Below, one piece after another: positions 16,578 to 24,591 of a DNA stretch of 60,617 bases. Made by a program: the position numbers and the translations under genes. The stretch comes from Pseudonocardiaceae bacterium (GTDB taxonomy: Bacteria > Actinomycetota > Actinomycetes > Mycobacteriales > Pseudonocardiaceae). Under the pieces are notes generated by a model that was given only the letters and a program-made list of their open reading frames with translations, had not been told where the DNA came from and searched no databases. Location: assembly GCA_009377865.1 (NCBI GenBank), contig WHTH01000020.1:1-60617 (forward strand), written 5' to 3'. Positions within the stretch are counted from its first letter, which is position 1, and every line of letters begins with the position of its first letter.

Positions 16578-18473
16578 ATGAGCATCACCACCCAGCACCG
16601 CACGTCCGACGGGCCACCGGAGCTCACCGGCGGCGGCGACGTGCCGGCGAAAGCGCGACAACTCGGACGGCTCGTCGCGCAGCGGGGAATGTTCGCAGGC
16701 CCGGTCGATCGCGTGCCCGCCGACCTCTACGCCACGGTGGAGCAGGGCAACGCTGACCGGCGGCGGCAGGAGATCGCCGTCGAGCCGTTCAGCCGGGTGT
16801 CGATGAACACCTATTTCGGTCGCTTCCCTGCGAGCTACTGGCAGCGGTGGACGAGTGCGACCGACGTACGGGTCGGAGCCACAGTCTCGGGGACCGGGAT
16901 GCTCTCGGTGGTGGCCTCGGACATGAGAGGTGACACCCGCGTCGTGCGCACGACCCGGGTCACCGACGCGCACGAGCAGCGAGTGGCCATGACGTCCCCG
17001 ATCGACAGATTCGTCGATGGCGGAGCGCTGTGGCTGGAGTTGGCGACCGAGGGCGGCGCGCTCGCGGCCGGCGACATCCGCTGGGAGGTGGTCGCGCCGT
17101 CGCAAGCCCGTCAGACGGCGGTGGTCATCTGCACCCACAACCGCGCTGACGACTGTTTGGACACGCTCGGCGCCCTCGCCGGAGATGCCGACTGCATGCA
17201 GGTCGTCGACACGGTCCACGTGGTTGACCAGGGCGACGACACCGTCGAGTCGCGGGACGCTTTCCGCGACGTGGCCCGGCAGCTCGGTTCCAGGCTGCGC
17301 TACCGGCGACAGCCCAATCTCGGCGGCGCGGGGGGTTTCACCCGCGGTCTCTACGAGGTCGCCGAGGGTGCCCACGCCGATCACGCCAACGTGCTGTTCA
17401 TGGATGACGACATCCTGCTCGAGCCCGATACGGTCATCAGGATGACCGCGTTCGCCAACAAGGCGGCCGAGCCGGTGATCGTCGGCGCCCAGATGCTCTA
17501 CCTGCTGCATCCGGAGCTGACCTACAGCTGGGCCCAGACGACCAACCTGCCCGCCCTGCAAGCCGGGGTGCCGGTGCCACGAAACGTGCTGCGAGTCGAC
17601 GTCACCCGCCAGCGTCAGGAGCGCAGGGTCGACGCCGGCTACAACGCGTGGTGGTCCTGCTTGATCCCCGCCGAGGTCGTCGCGAGTGCGGGCTATCCGC
17701 TGCCGATGTTCTTCCAGTGGGACGACGTGGAGTACGGGCACCGGGCGCGCGCCCACGGCTTCCCGACGGTCACCCTCGCCGGGACCGGCGTGTGGCACGA
17801 CGACTGGGACTGGAAGGACGCGGACGGCCCGACCAACTACTTCAACCACCGCAACTCGTTGATCACCTCGGCGCTGCATACCGGCTTCGACTCGAAGGCG
17901 GCGGCCCGGGTGGTCCGCCAGCGCTTGCTCCGCTTCCTGATCTCGATGCGCTACGGCCTGGCGGCAACCGTGCTCAAGGGCGTCGAGGACTTCCTCGAAG
18001 GTCCTGGATGCCTGCACGATGGCGGCATCGAGGCGATGGCGACGGTCCAGAAGTTGCGAAGCGAGTACCCGGAGACACAGCTCCTCCCGGCATCGGGGGT
18101 GTCCCGTCCGCGCTCCACCGCAAGACCGCTCGTCGGTGCCCCACCGGCGCCGTCCCATGAACGGCTCGTGATGGCAAAGCGGCTGCTGTGGCAGCTGATG
18201 GGCAAGCCCCGAGGCAGCGTCTCGGTGGCCAACCGCGACTCACAATGGTGGCATGTCTCGCGGTACGCCACCGTGGTGGTCACCGACGCCTCCCAGCGGG
18301 GAGTACGGGTGCGCCGGCTCGACCGCGCGGAGCTGATCGCCCTCGGCAAGCGGACGGTCCAGGTGTTGCGCAGGCTGCGTCGTGACGGGCCAGCGGTGGC
18401 ACGCCAGTACCGGGACGCGATGCCCGAACTGACCAGCCGGCAGAATTGGCAACGGTTGTTCGACGGGCGGTGA
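16578..18473 (+). CDS. Galactofuranosyltransferase GlfT2-like (copy B)
   Basis: A 631-residue enzyme close to the usual GlfT2 length. It has the N-terminal beta domain (MNTYFGRFPASYWQRW), GT2 core VVICTHNRADDC (about 182), QPNLGGAGGFTRGLYE, metal site FMDDDILLEPD (DDD 276-278), YNAWWSCLIP (WW 358-359), FQWDDVEYGHR (WDD 381-383) and VWHDDWDWK. All catalytic positions known for GlfT2 are present. ATG 16578 has GGAAGG upstream; earlier in-frame sequence is not protein-like. Two GlfT2 paralogues within 5 kb is unusual. Copy B sits with methyltransferases and LicD rather than with the sulfotransferase and may make a different galactan or linkage pattern. Confidence 0.85.
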   Translation: MSITTQHRTSDGPPELTGGGDVPAKARQLGRLVAQRGMFAGPVDRVPADLYATVEQGNADRRRQEIAVEPFSRVSMNTYFGRFPASYWQRWTSATDVRVGATVSGTGMLSVVASDMRGDTRVVRTTRVTDAHEQRVAMTSPIDRFVDGGALWLELATEGGALAAGDIRWEVVAPSQARQTAVVICTHNRADDCLDTLGALAGDADCMQVVDTVHVVDQGDDTVESRDAFRDVARQLGSRLRYRRQPNLGGAGGFTRGLYEVAEGAHADHANVLFMDDDILLEPDTVIRMTAFANKAAEPVIVGAQMLYLLHPELTYSWAQTTNLPALQAGVPVPRNVLRVDVTRQRQERRVDAGYNAWWSCLIPAEVVASAGYPLPMFFQWDDVEYGHRARAHGFPTVTLAGTGVWHDDWDWKDADGPTNYFNHRNSLITSALHTGFDSKAAARVVRQRLLRFLISMRYGLAATVLKGVEDFLEGPGCLHDGGIEAMATVQKLRSEYPETQLLPASGVSRPRSTARPLVGAPPAPSHERLVMAKRLLWQLMGKPRGSVSVANRDSQWWHVSRYATVVVTDASQRGVRVRRLDRAELIALGKRTVQVLRRLRRDGPAVARQYRDAMPELTSRQNWQRLFDGR

Positions 18474-19357
18474 GCGTGGCCCGATCTCGGTGGTATTACG
18501 ATCGCGCGGTGCTGCACTACATCCGCCATGCGTTGCGGGACCGGTTGATCCGGGCTGTCGAGGAAGTCGCCCATCGGCACCACCGCGCCGCCGCGGAGCT
18601 CGCCGAGCGACACCACCGCGAGCAACTCGCTGCGCTGCACCGCGAGGCCGACCGCGTGGCCGACCGCGTGATCGCCACGATCGGCACGTCCATCAAGCAG
18701 TTCGAGGTTCGCGACCGCCGTGACCTGTTCGCCGCGGCAGAGCGCGAGGCTGTGGTGACCAGCGCGCGGTTCGCCCACGAGGTGATGCCCACCGTCCCGA
18801 GCTTCCCGTACCCGCAGGCGACGCTGGAGCACGCGCTCTCGCTGGCACCGACCGAAGGAATGGCGCTCGAATTCGGGGTCTACAGCGGGCAGACGCTCAA
18901 GACCATCGTCGAGGCGCGAGACGGTCGTGACGTCTACGGCTTCGACTCCTTCGAGGGCCTGCCGGAGGCCTGGCGCACCGGCTTCCCCACCGGGGCGTTC
19001 AGCGTCGACGGGCTCCCGGACGTGCCCGATGCCGAACTCGTGGTGGGCTGGTTCGACGATGTGCTGCCCGGTTTCCTCGCCGACCACCCCGGCCCGGTCG
19101 GCTTCCTGCACGTCGACTCCGACCTGTACTCCTCGGCGCGGACCGTCCTCGACCAGGTGGGCCCCCGGCTGTTCGCCGGCTCGGTGATCGTCTTCGACGA
19201 GTACTTCAACTACCCCGGCTGGGAACAGCACGAGTACCGCGCCTGGCAGGAGTACGTCGAGCGCACCGGCATCGGGTTCGAGTACGAGGGCTACACGGTC
19301 AGCAACGAGCAGGTCGTGGTGCGGGTGACCGAGGTCGGCCCTGGCCGCCTTCGCTGA
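18470..19357 (+). CDS. TylF/Methyltransf_24-type SAM methyltransferase with His-rich helix
   Basis: About 295 residues. The N-terminal 100 are a charged helix rich in His and Arg (VAHRHHRAAAELAERHHREQ) with coiled-coil character. The rest is a class I methyltransferase of the macrocin O-methyltransferase type: LEFGVYSGQTLKTI (motif I), VYGFDSFEGLPEAW, GFLHVDSDLYSSA and VIVFDEYFNYPGWEQHE. TylF relatives methylate sugar hydroxyls and use a metal held by acidic residues such as D-S-D and D-E. GTG 18470 overlaps the GlfT2 copy B stop (GTGA). O-methylation of galactofuranose or another wall sugar is the likely role. Confidence 0.8.
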   Translation: MSVARSRWYYDRAVLHYIRHALRDRLIRAVEEVAHRHHRAAAELAERHHREQLAALHREADRVADRVIATIGTSIKQFEVRDRRDLFAAAEREAVVTSARFAHEVMPTVPSFPYPQATLEHALSLAPTEGMALEFGVYSGQTLKTIVEARDGRDVYGFDSFEGLPEAWRTGFPTGAFSVDGLPDVPDAELVVGWFDDVLPGFLADHPGPVGFLHVDSDLYSSARTVLDQVGPRLFAGSVIVFDEYFNYPGWEQHEYRAWQEYVERTGIGFEYEGYTVSNEQVVVRVTEVGPGRLR

Positions 19358-19529
19358 CCTGAGCTCGAATCGGAACGCCATCGTCAGGCGTCGCTGCTGC
19401 ATTCGGGTGGAACTCAGCGCCAGCACTTTAGGTGATCTTTGTTTCCCTCATAATCGTCATGGATTCACTCGCTCGGGCAGCCCAGTTCACGAGCGATGAT
19501 CTCTTGCGGGCGAAAACGAGGGGGCCTCC

Positions 19530-20654
19530 ATGCTTCACAGGGCGTGTCGTGCTGTCTGCACGGTCGCGGTGGCCACGGTGATCTCCATCGCGCTGGCGGT
19601 ACCCGTCTCGGCTCAGCCGGACCTGTCCGGTGAGGCCGAGCGGATCGCGCTGCTGACCGGACCGGGATCGATCAATGCCACGGACGCCCGTTTCAACATC
19701 TACGGCACCGACATCGGCACCATGTGGCGCAACGAACAGGGCCGGGTGCTGGCCGCCTTCGGGGACACCTTCGGGCCCAACCGGAGCGACTGGCGCTCGA
19801 ACACGCTGGCGCGCAGCTCGGACGCCACCCTCGCCGACGGGATGAGCTTCGACGGCTTCGTGACCGACCGGCCCGGGCATGCCAAGGAGCTGGTGCCGTC
19901 ACGCAAGATCGACAACGTCGAGATGGCGACGATCCCCACCGGTGGGGTCAATGTCGCCGGCCGCGACCACATGGCCTACATGTCCGTCAAGCACTTCGGT
20001 TCCGCGGGCCGGTGGACCACGAACCACTCCGCCATCGCCTACTCCGACGACGGCGGGCAGAACTGGGTCACCGCGCCCGGCACCCGCCGCCCCAACACGG
20101 CCGGCTTCGACGACCCGTTCCAGATGGTCTCCTACGTCCGTCGCGACGGCTACGTCTACATGTTCGGCACGCCCAACGGACGCTTCGGCGATGCACGCGT
20201 CGCGCGGGTGGCGGAGAACGCGCTGCTCGACCGGGGTGCCTACGAGTACTGGACCGGGCCGTCGGGTTGGCAGCCCGGCAACGGCCGCGACGCGACGCCG
20301 ATCATCCCCGGTCCGGTCGGCGAGCTGTCGGTGCAGTACAACGAATCGCTGCAGGCGTGGGTCATGATGTACCTGGACGAGTCGGCCGGCGCGATCACCA
20401 TGCGGGTGGGCGCAACCCCGACCGGGCCGTGGAGCCCCGAGTTCGTCGTCGCCACCGGGCAGGCCTTCCCGTCGCTCTACGGCGGTTACATCCATCCCGC
20501 GTCCGACGGCCAGGACATCTACTTCACGATGTCGGAGTTCCGCTCCTACAACGTCTCGCTGATGAAGGTGCGGCTGCCGTTCAACCTCGTCGCCACCGTC
20601 ACCAACCAGATCCCCCCCGAGCCGCCGGGCTCGCTCATCCCCGACCTGCCGTAG
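19530..20654 (+). CDS. Secreted DUF4185 protein, putative endo-D-arabinanase (GH183)
   Basis: A 374-residue protein with a Sec signal peptide (VCTVAVATVISIALAVPVSA, cleavage about residue 33). The mature part shows a beta-propeller-like repeat pattern: YGTDIGTMW, LAAFGDTFG, HSAIAYSDDGGQNW, VYMFGTPNG, YGGYIHPAS. DUF4185 includes endo-D-arabinanases of mycobacteria now grouped as GH183, which cut the arabinan of arabinogalactan. Lying directly downstream of galactan genes, it may trim or remodel the wall outside the cell. ATG 19530 has GAGGGGG 7 nt upstream. The activity itself is inferred, and the closest biochemical match was not tested. Confidence 0.8.
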   Translation: MLHRACRAVCTVAVATVISIALAVPVSAQPDLSGEAERIALLTGPGSINATDARFNIYGTDIGTMWRNEQGRVLAAFGDTFGPNRSDWRSNTLARSSDATLADGMSFDGFVTDRPGHAKELVPSRKIDNVEMATIPTGGVNVAGRDHMAYMSVKHFGSAGRWTTNHSAIAYSDDGGQNWVTAPGTRRPNTAGFDDPFQMVSYVRRDGYVYMFGTPNGRFGDARVARVAENALLDRGAYEYWTGPSGWQPGNGRDATPIIPGPVGELSVQYNESLQAWVMMYLDESAGAITMRVGATPTGPWSPEFVVATGQAFPSLYGGYIHPASDGQDIYFTMSEFRSYNVSLMKVRLPFNLVATVTNQIPPEPPGSLIPDLP

Positions 20655-20716
20655 CGGCGATTAGCTGCGCGTCCTGGCTGCGCCGGCGCCGGTGAGTACA
20701 CCTCGAGGAGGCTGCG

Positions 20717-21316
20717 ATGATTCGTTCCCCGTTGCTACTGGGCACCAGCACCGAGCGCGACGGCGTCACGCGCATCGCGCTCGTGCGGGCGGGCCTGGGC
20801 GCGCTGGGGCTGTTGGCGACCCGACCCGTGCAGCTGGCGTTCGGTCTGCCGGCGGCGCAGGACACTCCGGCGGCCCGCGCCCTCGGGCGCCTGTTCGGAG
20901 TTCGCAACGTCGTGCTCGCGGCCTGGGCGCTGATCGTGCGCGACGCCGATCACGACACCCGACAGCGCTGCTATCAGCTGAACGCGACGGTCGACGCCGC
21001 CGACATGGTCGTGGTGCTGTGGCCAGTCCTCCGGCGCCAGGGCCTGGCCCGGTTCGGGATCGCATCCGCCGCGCTGGCCATTTCCGCGACGCTGGCCTGG
21101 CTGGAGTTGCTCGCCCGTCAAGGTGGTCCCTGCTCACCCGTCGGCAAGTGCGTCCAGCGCGGCGCACAGACGATCGACAGCGGCGCGATCGAGCACCGCG
21201 CAGAACATCGGCGCGGCGTGGAAGTACAACCGGGCCCGCCCTGCCTCCCCAATCACGAGCAAGGTGCACGCACCTCCACTCGGACATCGAGCGCTCACCG
21301 CCGTGCGGCCGGTTAG
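20717..21316 (+). CDS. Small membrane protein of unknown function
   Basis: The first about 135 residues look genuine: hydrophobic stretches (VRAGLGALGLLATRPVQLAF, VLAAWALIVRDAD, FGIASAALAISATLAWLELL) suggest 3-4 membrane helices, as in DUF4267-like proteins. ATG 20717 has GAGGAGG upstream. The last 65 residues are low-complexity and overlap, on the opposite strand, a gene with better coding signs (21134-21490), so the true end is uncertain; a frameshift near 21120 would shorten the protein. Function unknown. Confidence 0.55.
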   Translation: MIRSPLLLGTSTERDGVTRIALVRAGLGALGLLATRPVQLAFGLPAAQDTPAARALGRLFGVRNVVLAAWALIVRDADHDTRQRCYQLNATVDAADMVVVLWPVLRRQGLARFGIASAALAISATLAWLELLARQGGPCSPVGKCVQRGAQTIDSGAIEHRAEHRRGVEVQPGPPCLPNHEQGARTSTRTSSAHRRAAG

Positions 21317-21490
21317 CGACAGTGCGATGGGCAGCAGCGTCACGACGTCGGGGCTGAGCGCGGCAGCAGCCCTCTCCGAACCGTCGTAGCGCAGTACGTG
21401 ACCTCCGAGCCCACCTCGCTCCACGGCAACCGAGCACAACCGCCCACGCTCGGTTCGTGCTGCTACGACAACCGGAGCGGATGTCCCCAT
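21134..21490 (-). CDS. Hypothetical protein, 118 aa
   Basis: The ATG at 21490 follows AGGTGAG at good spacing, and codon usage is normal for the genome. The protein has two halves with beta-strand-rich sequence (APVVVAARTERGRLCSVAVE, DVVTLLPIALSLTGRTAV) and ends in a helical RAAVDRLCAALDALAD. No family recognised. It is convergent with, and overlaps by 183 bp, the membrane protein gene at 20717-21316; one of the two 3' ends is probably wrong. Confidence 0.55.
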   Translation of the reverse strand: MGTSAPVVVAARTERGRLCSVAVERGGLGGHVLRYDGSERAAAALSPDVVTLLPIALSLTGRTAVSARCPSGGACTLLVIGEAGRARLYFHAAPMFCAVLDRAAVDRLCAALDALADG

Positions 21491-21665
21491 TGCTCACCTC
21501 GTTCTACTCGCTGCGCGTGCATGCCCGATGTGCTCAGCTAAACCAAACCCGCCACCGACCACAGTGCCAAGATATTTCGAGAAATTTCTTGCTCAGGCCT
21601 TCAACCTTTGTCATCCTGTAGCCGTGAGGGCGCGGACATCGCGCCGCAAGCAGGGAGGCCACAGC

Positions 21666-21863
21666 ATGAAGATCACACTTCTCGGGACGACGTCCAAGGA
21701 TGGGCAGAGCCCGACCCTCTACGAGACGGACCGGGCCACATTCCTCGTTCAGGGCTGGCACGTACACGATCCAGAGGCGTTGGCCTCGATGAACATTCCC
21801 GAGCATGAGACGGTCGTCGAGATTCCCAGTGCGCTGTTGCGCTTTGCCCCCGCAGATCGCTGA
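21666..21863 (+). CDS. Small conserved protein upstream of DUF6879
   Basis: A 65-residue soluble protein; GGGAGG lies 7 nt before ATG 21666. The sequence (KITLLGTTSKDGQSPTLYET, then FLVQGWHVHDPEAL, ETVVEIPSALLR) recurs in actinobacteria ahead of DUF6879 genes. Its stop touches the next start (21863), so translation is coupled. It is the first gene of a three-gene set with DUF6879 and a Scr1-type HTH regulator. Biochemical function unknown. Confidence 0.75.
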   Translation: MKITLLGTTSKDGQSPTLYETDRATFLVQGWHVHDPEALASMNIPEHETVVEIPSALLRFAPADR

Positions 21864-22429
21864 TGGGCTCCGTGTTGACCACCGAGGAATTCGCAGAGCT
21901 GTTCCGCAGCGCCCGGTGCAGCGCCCGGCACATGGAAAATCGCGATCGCTACGACGTGCCTGGCGAGCGCGAAGAGCTACGCCGGTTCCTCGACGGTGAC
22001 TGGACCGAGAGCGACGAGCGGCACGAGCGCACTGGCTGGGAGCGCACAGTCCGCGGCTTGGTCGACCAGGGCAGGCGGTTCGAACGCGTCAGGATCGTGC
22101 CCGAACCACTGACCGACTACTTGCGGTTCGAACTGTTCGGGTGTCGACTCAACGTCGAGTTCGGTGAGGACGTTCGTTACCTGGACCGCGCCGAGGCGGT
22201 ACGGCTCGATCTGCCCGACCACGACTTCTGGGTATTCGACTCCACCACACTCGTGCTCCTGCGGTTCACTGCCGACGACCGTCCCCTCACCCATGAGATC
22301 GTCACGGATCCCGAGCTCGTAGTCCGACACGAGTCATGGATGGATGTCGCGATGTCGCACGCCATTCCCTATGTGGACTACCTCGCGCAGGACCCGACCC
22401 GCGAGACAGCACCTGTGGGGTGGGTTTGA
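21863..22429 (+). CDS. DUF6879 family protein
   Basis: A 188-residue acidic protein of the DUF6879 type, common in Pseudonocardiaceae and Streptomyces beside Scr1-like HTH genes. Features are an N-terminal FAELFRSARCSARHMENRD, a central basic/acidic helix (ERTVRGLVDQGRRFERVRIV) and DFWVFDSTTLVLLRFTADD near the end. No catalytic motif seen. Coupled to the genes on both sides: start on the upstream stop, stop overlapping the HTH start as TTGA. It may be the effector of a toxin-antitoxin-like or signalling pair, but this is unproven. Confidence 0.8.
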   Translation: MGSVLTTEEFAELFRSARCSARHMENRDRYDVPGEREELRRFLDGDWTESDERHERTGWERTVRGLVDQGRRFERVRIVPEPLTDYLRFELFGCRLNVEFGEDVRYLDRAEAVRLDLPDHDFWVFDSTTLVLLRFTADDRPLTHEIVTDPELVVRHESWMDVAMSHAIPYVDYLAQDPTRETAPVGWV

Positions 22430-23274
22430 CCGAGCACCACACTGGCCGCACCGCGTTCGGTCACCGGTTGCGCGTCCTCCGGGCCGACCGAGGTTTGTCC
22501 GGAAAGGAGCTCGCCGAGCATCTCGGCTGGTCGCCGTCGAAAATCTCCAAACTCGAGCACGGTCAGCAGACCGCGAATGCCGGCGACGTCGTGGCCTGGA
22601 CCGAAGCCGTCGAAGCGCCGGACGACGTTCGCGACGACCTGCTCGCTGACCTGCGCAGCCTTCAGGTCGAGTATGCGACGTGGCGCCGCCAGTTCCGGAC
22701 CGGCGGCTTCGGACGACGACAGCGCGCCGCGCGCCCGCTCGAGGCCTCGGCGACGCTGATACGTGCCTTCGAAACGGACGTGGTACCAGGGCTGCTGCAA
22801 ACTCCGCAGTACGCCCGGCAGCTGTTCGGCCGCCTCGCCGCATTCCGCGGCCTGCAGACCGACGTCGAGGAGGCCGTGCAAAGCCGGATGCAGCGTCAGC
22901 AGGTGCTCTACGAGCCGGGCAGGCAGTTCCAGTTCATCCTGACCGAGACCGCGTTGATGTCACGGTTGTGCCCGACCACGGTGCTACGTAGCCAGCTCGA
23001 CCGGCTGCTTGTACTCGCCGAGTTGGACACGATCGACCTCTCCGTGCTCGGTCTCGACACGCCGCTGCCCCATCCCACATGGCACGGCTTCTGGATCTAT
23101 GACGCCTCCCTGGTTCTCCTGGAGATCCCGACCGCCGAACTGAGTCTGCGCGACGCCGACGACCTCAGGACGTACCAGCGGCTGTTCGAATCACTCGACG
23201 ATATCGCTGCACATGGCACGTCCGCGCTCGCGATGATCCGAAAGCTTATCGGGCGGCTCGGCGACCTGCGGTGA
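22426..23274 (+). CDS. Scr1-type HTH regulator (XRE + DUF5753)
   Basis: About 282 residues. The N-terminal XRE helix-turn-helix is FGHRLRVLRADRGLSGKEL then WSPSKISKLEHGQQTA; the rest is DUF5753 (FETDVVPGLLQTPQYARQLF, FILTETALMSRLCP, WHGFWIYDASLVLLEIPTAE). This family acts as antitoxin-like DNA-binding proteins beside DUF397 or DUF6879 genes. The start is probably TTG 22426, overlapping the DUF6879 stop (TTGA); GTG 22420 is possible. It forms one transcription unit with the two genes upstream. Confidence 0.85.
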   Translation: MTEHHTGRTAFGHRLRVLRADRGLSGKELAEHLGWSPSKISKLEHGQQTANAGDVVAWTEAVEAPDDVRDDLLADLRSLQVEYATWRRQFRTGGFGRRQRAARPLEASATLIRAFETDVVPGLLQTPQYARQLFGRLAAFRGLQTDVEEAVQSRMQRQQVLYEPGRQFQFILTETALMSRLCPTTVLRSQLDRLLVLAELDTIDLSVLGLDTPLPHPTWHGFWIYDASLVLLEIPTAELSLRDADDLRTYQRLFESLDDIAAHGTSALAMIRKLIGRLGDLR

Positions 23275-23336
23275 GCAGACCGCCCATAGATGTCGCCCTG
23301 CATCCCTCATCCGCGCGACGTGGCAACTGGGTACGA

Positions 23337-24533
23337 CTACTTGGGCGCGACCTGATCCAGCTTCCGGACGACGTGGCGGGCGATCTCGAGCGCGCTGGTC
23401 GCCGCGGGCGAGGGCGCGTTGAGCACGTGCACCTGCCGCGGCGCGGTCTGCAGCAGGAAGTCGTCGACCAGCGCGCCATCCGGGCCGACGGCCTGTGCCC
23501 GCACCCCGGCCGGCGACGGCACCAGGTCATCCGCGCGGATCCCCGGCACCATCTCCGACAGCGACGCAGCGAACGCGCGGCGCGACACCGAGCGCACCAT
23601 CTCGGCCGCGCCGGCGCGGGCGTGGCGACGCGCCAGTGACCAGAACCCGCGATAGCCGAGCACTTCGCGCAGGTCGCGGAACGAGGCGTCGCGCCACCGG
23701 TAGCCCTCCCGGCGCAGTGCCAGCACCGCGTTCGGCCCGGCGTGCACCTCGCCGTCGATACCGCGGGTGAGGTGCAGCCCGAGGAACGGGAACTCGGGAT
23801 CGGGCACCGGGTAGATCAGCCCCCGCACCCGCGACGCTGCATCGGGCGCCAGCGAGTGGTACTCGCCGCGGAACGGCACGATCCGCGCGGCGGGGGTCAG
23901 CCCCGCCAGCCGCGCCACCCGGTCGCTGTGCAGGCCGGCGCAGTTGACCAGCGCGTCGGCCTCGACGTCACCAGCGGTGGTCGCCACCCGCACCCGCTGC
24001 CCGGCAGGGTCTATCGCGAGCACCTCGGTGCCGGTGCGCAGGTCCGCGCCGCCGTCGCGCAGCTGCGCCGCCATCGCATCGCTGACCCCGGCAAAGTCGA
24101 TGATGCCGGTGGACTCGACCCGCAGCGCTGCGACGCAGCGCACCTCGGGCTCGTAGTCACGCGCACCGGACGGGTCGAGCCGGCGCACCGGAACCCCGTT
24201 GGCCATACCGCGGCGTTCGAGCTCGTCGAGCGCGGGCAGCTCGGCCTCTGACGTCGCCACCACGAGCTTGCCGCAGACCTGTACGGCGACTCCGTGCTCG
24301 CGGGCATAGGCCACCATCGAGCGCGCCCCGGCGACGCACATCCGTGCTTTGAGACTACCCGGCCGGTAGTAGAGCCCCGAGTGCACCACGCCGCTGTTGC
24401 GGCCGGTCTGGTGCCGGGCCCACTTCCCTTCCTTCTCACACACGGTGACGCCGTGTCCCGTCACGGCGATCTCCCGGGCGATCGCGAGCCCGAGGATGCC
24501 GCCACCGACGACCAGCACGTGCATATGCGACAT
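23337..24533 (-). CDS. lhgO: L-2-hydroxyglutarate oxidase
   Basis: A 398-residue FAD enzyme oxidising L-2-hydroxyglutarate to 2-oxoglutarate, a metabolite-repair reaction at the membrane. The FAD dinucleotide site is VVGGGILGLAIAREI. The family block RHQTGRNSGVVHSGLYYRPG, then VPFRGEYHSL and GPNAVLALRREGY, identify it. ATG 24533 (MSHMHV) has a GGGGA upstream; ATG 24524 is an alternative. It is divergent from the amidase gene, with a 58-bp shared upstream region that must hold both promoters. Confidence 0.9.
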   Translation of the reverse strand: MSHMHVLVVGGGILGLAIAREIAVTGHGVTVCEKEGKWARHQTGRNSGVVHSGLYYRPGSLKARMCVAGARSMVAYAREHGVAVQVCGKLVVATSEAELPALDELERRGMANGVPVRRLDPSGARDYEPEVRCVAALRVESTGIIDFAGVSDAMAAQLRDGGADLRTGTEVLAIDPAGQRVRVATTAGDVEADALVNCAGLHSDRVARLAGLTPAARIVPFRGEYHSLAPDAASRVRGLIYPVPDPEFPFLGLHLTRGIDGEVHAGPNAVLALRREGYRWRDASFRDLREVLGYRGFWSLARRHARAGAAEMVRSVSRRAFAASLSEMVPGIRADDLVPSPAGVRAQAVGPDGALVDDFLLQTAPRQVHVLNAPSPAATSALEIARHVVRKLDQVAPK

Positions 24534-24591
24534 AATTCCCCACTCCATCGTGTGCTGCGGATACGGGAGTGATGGTTGAGACTTGTGTGGT

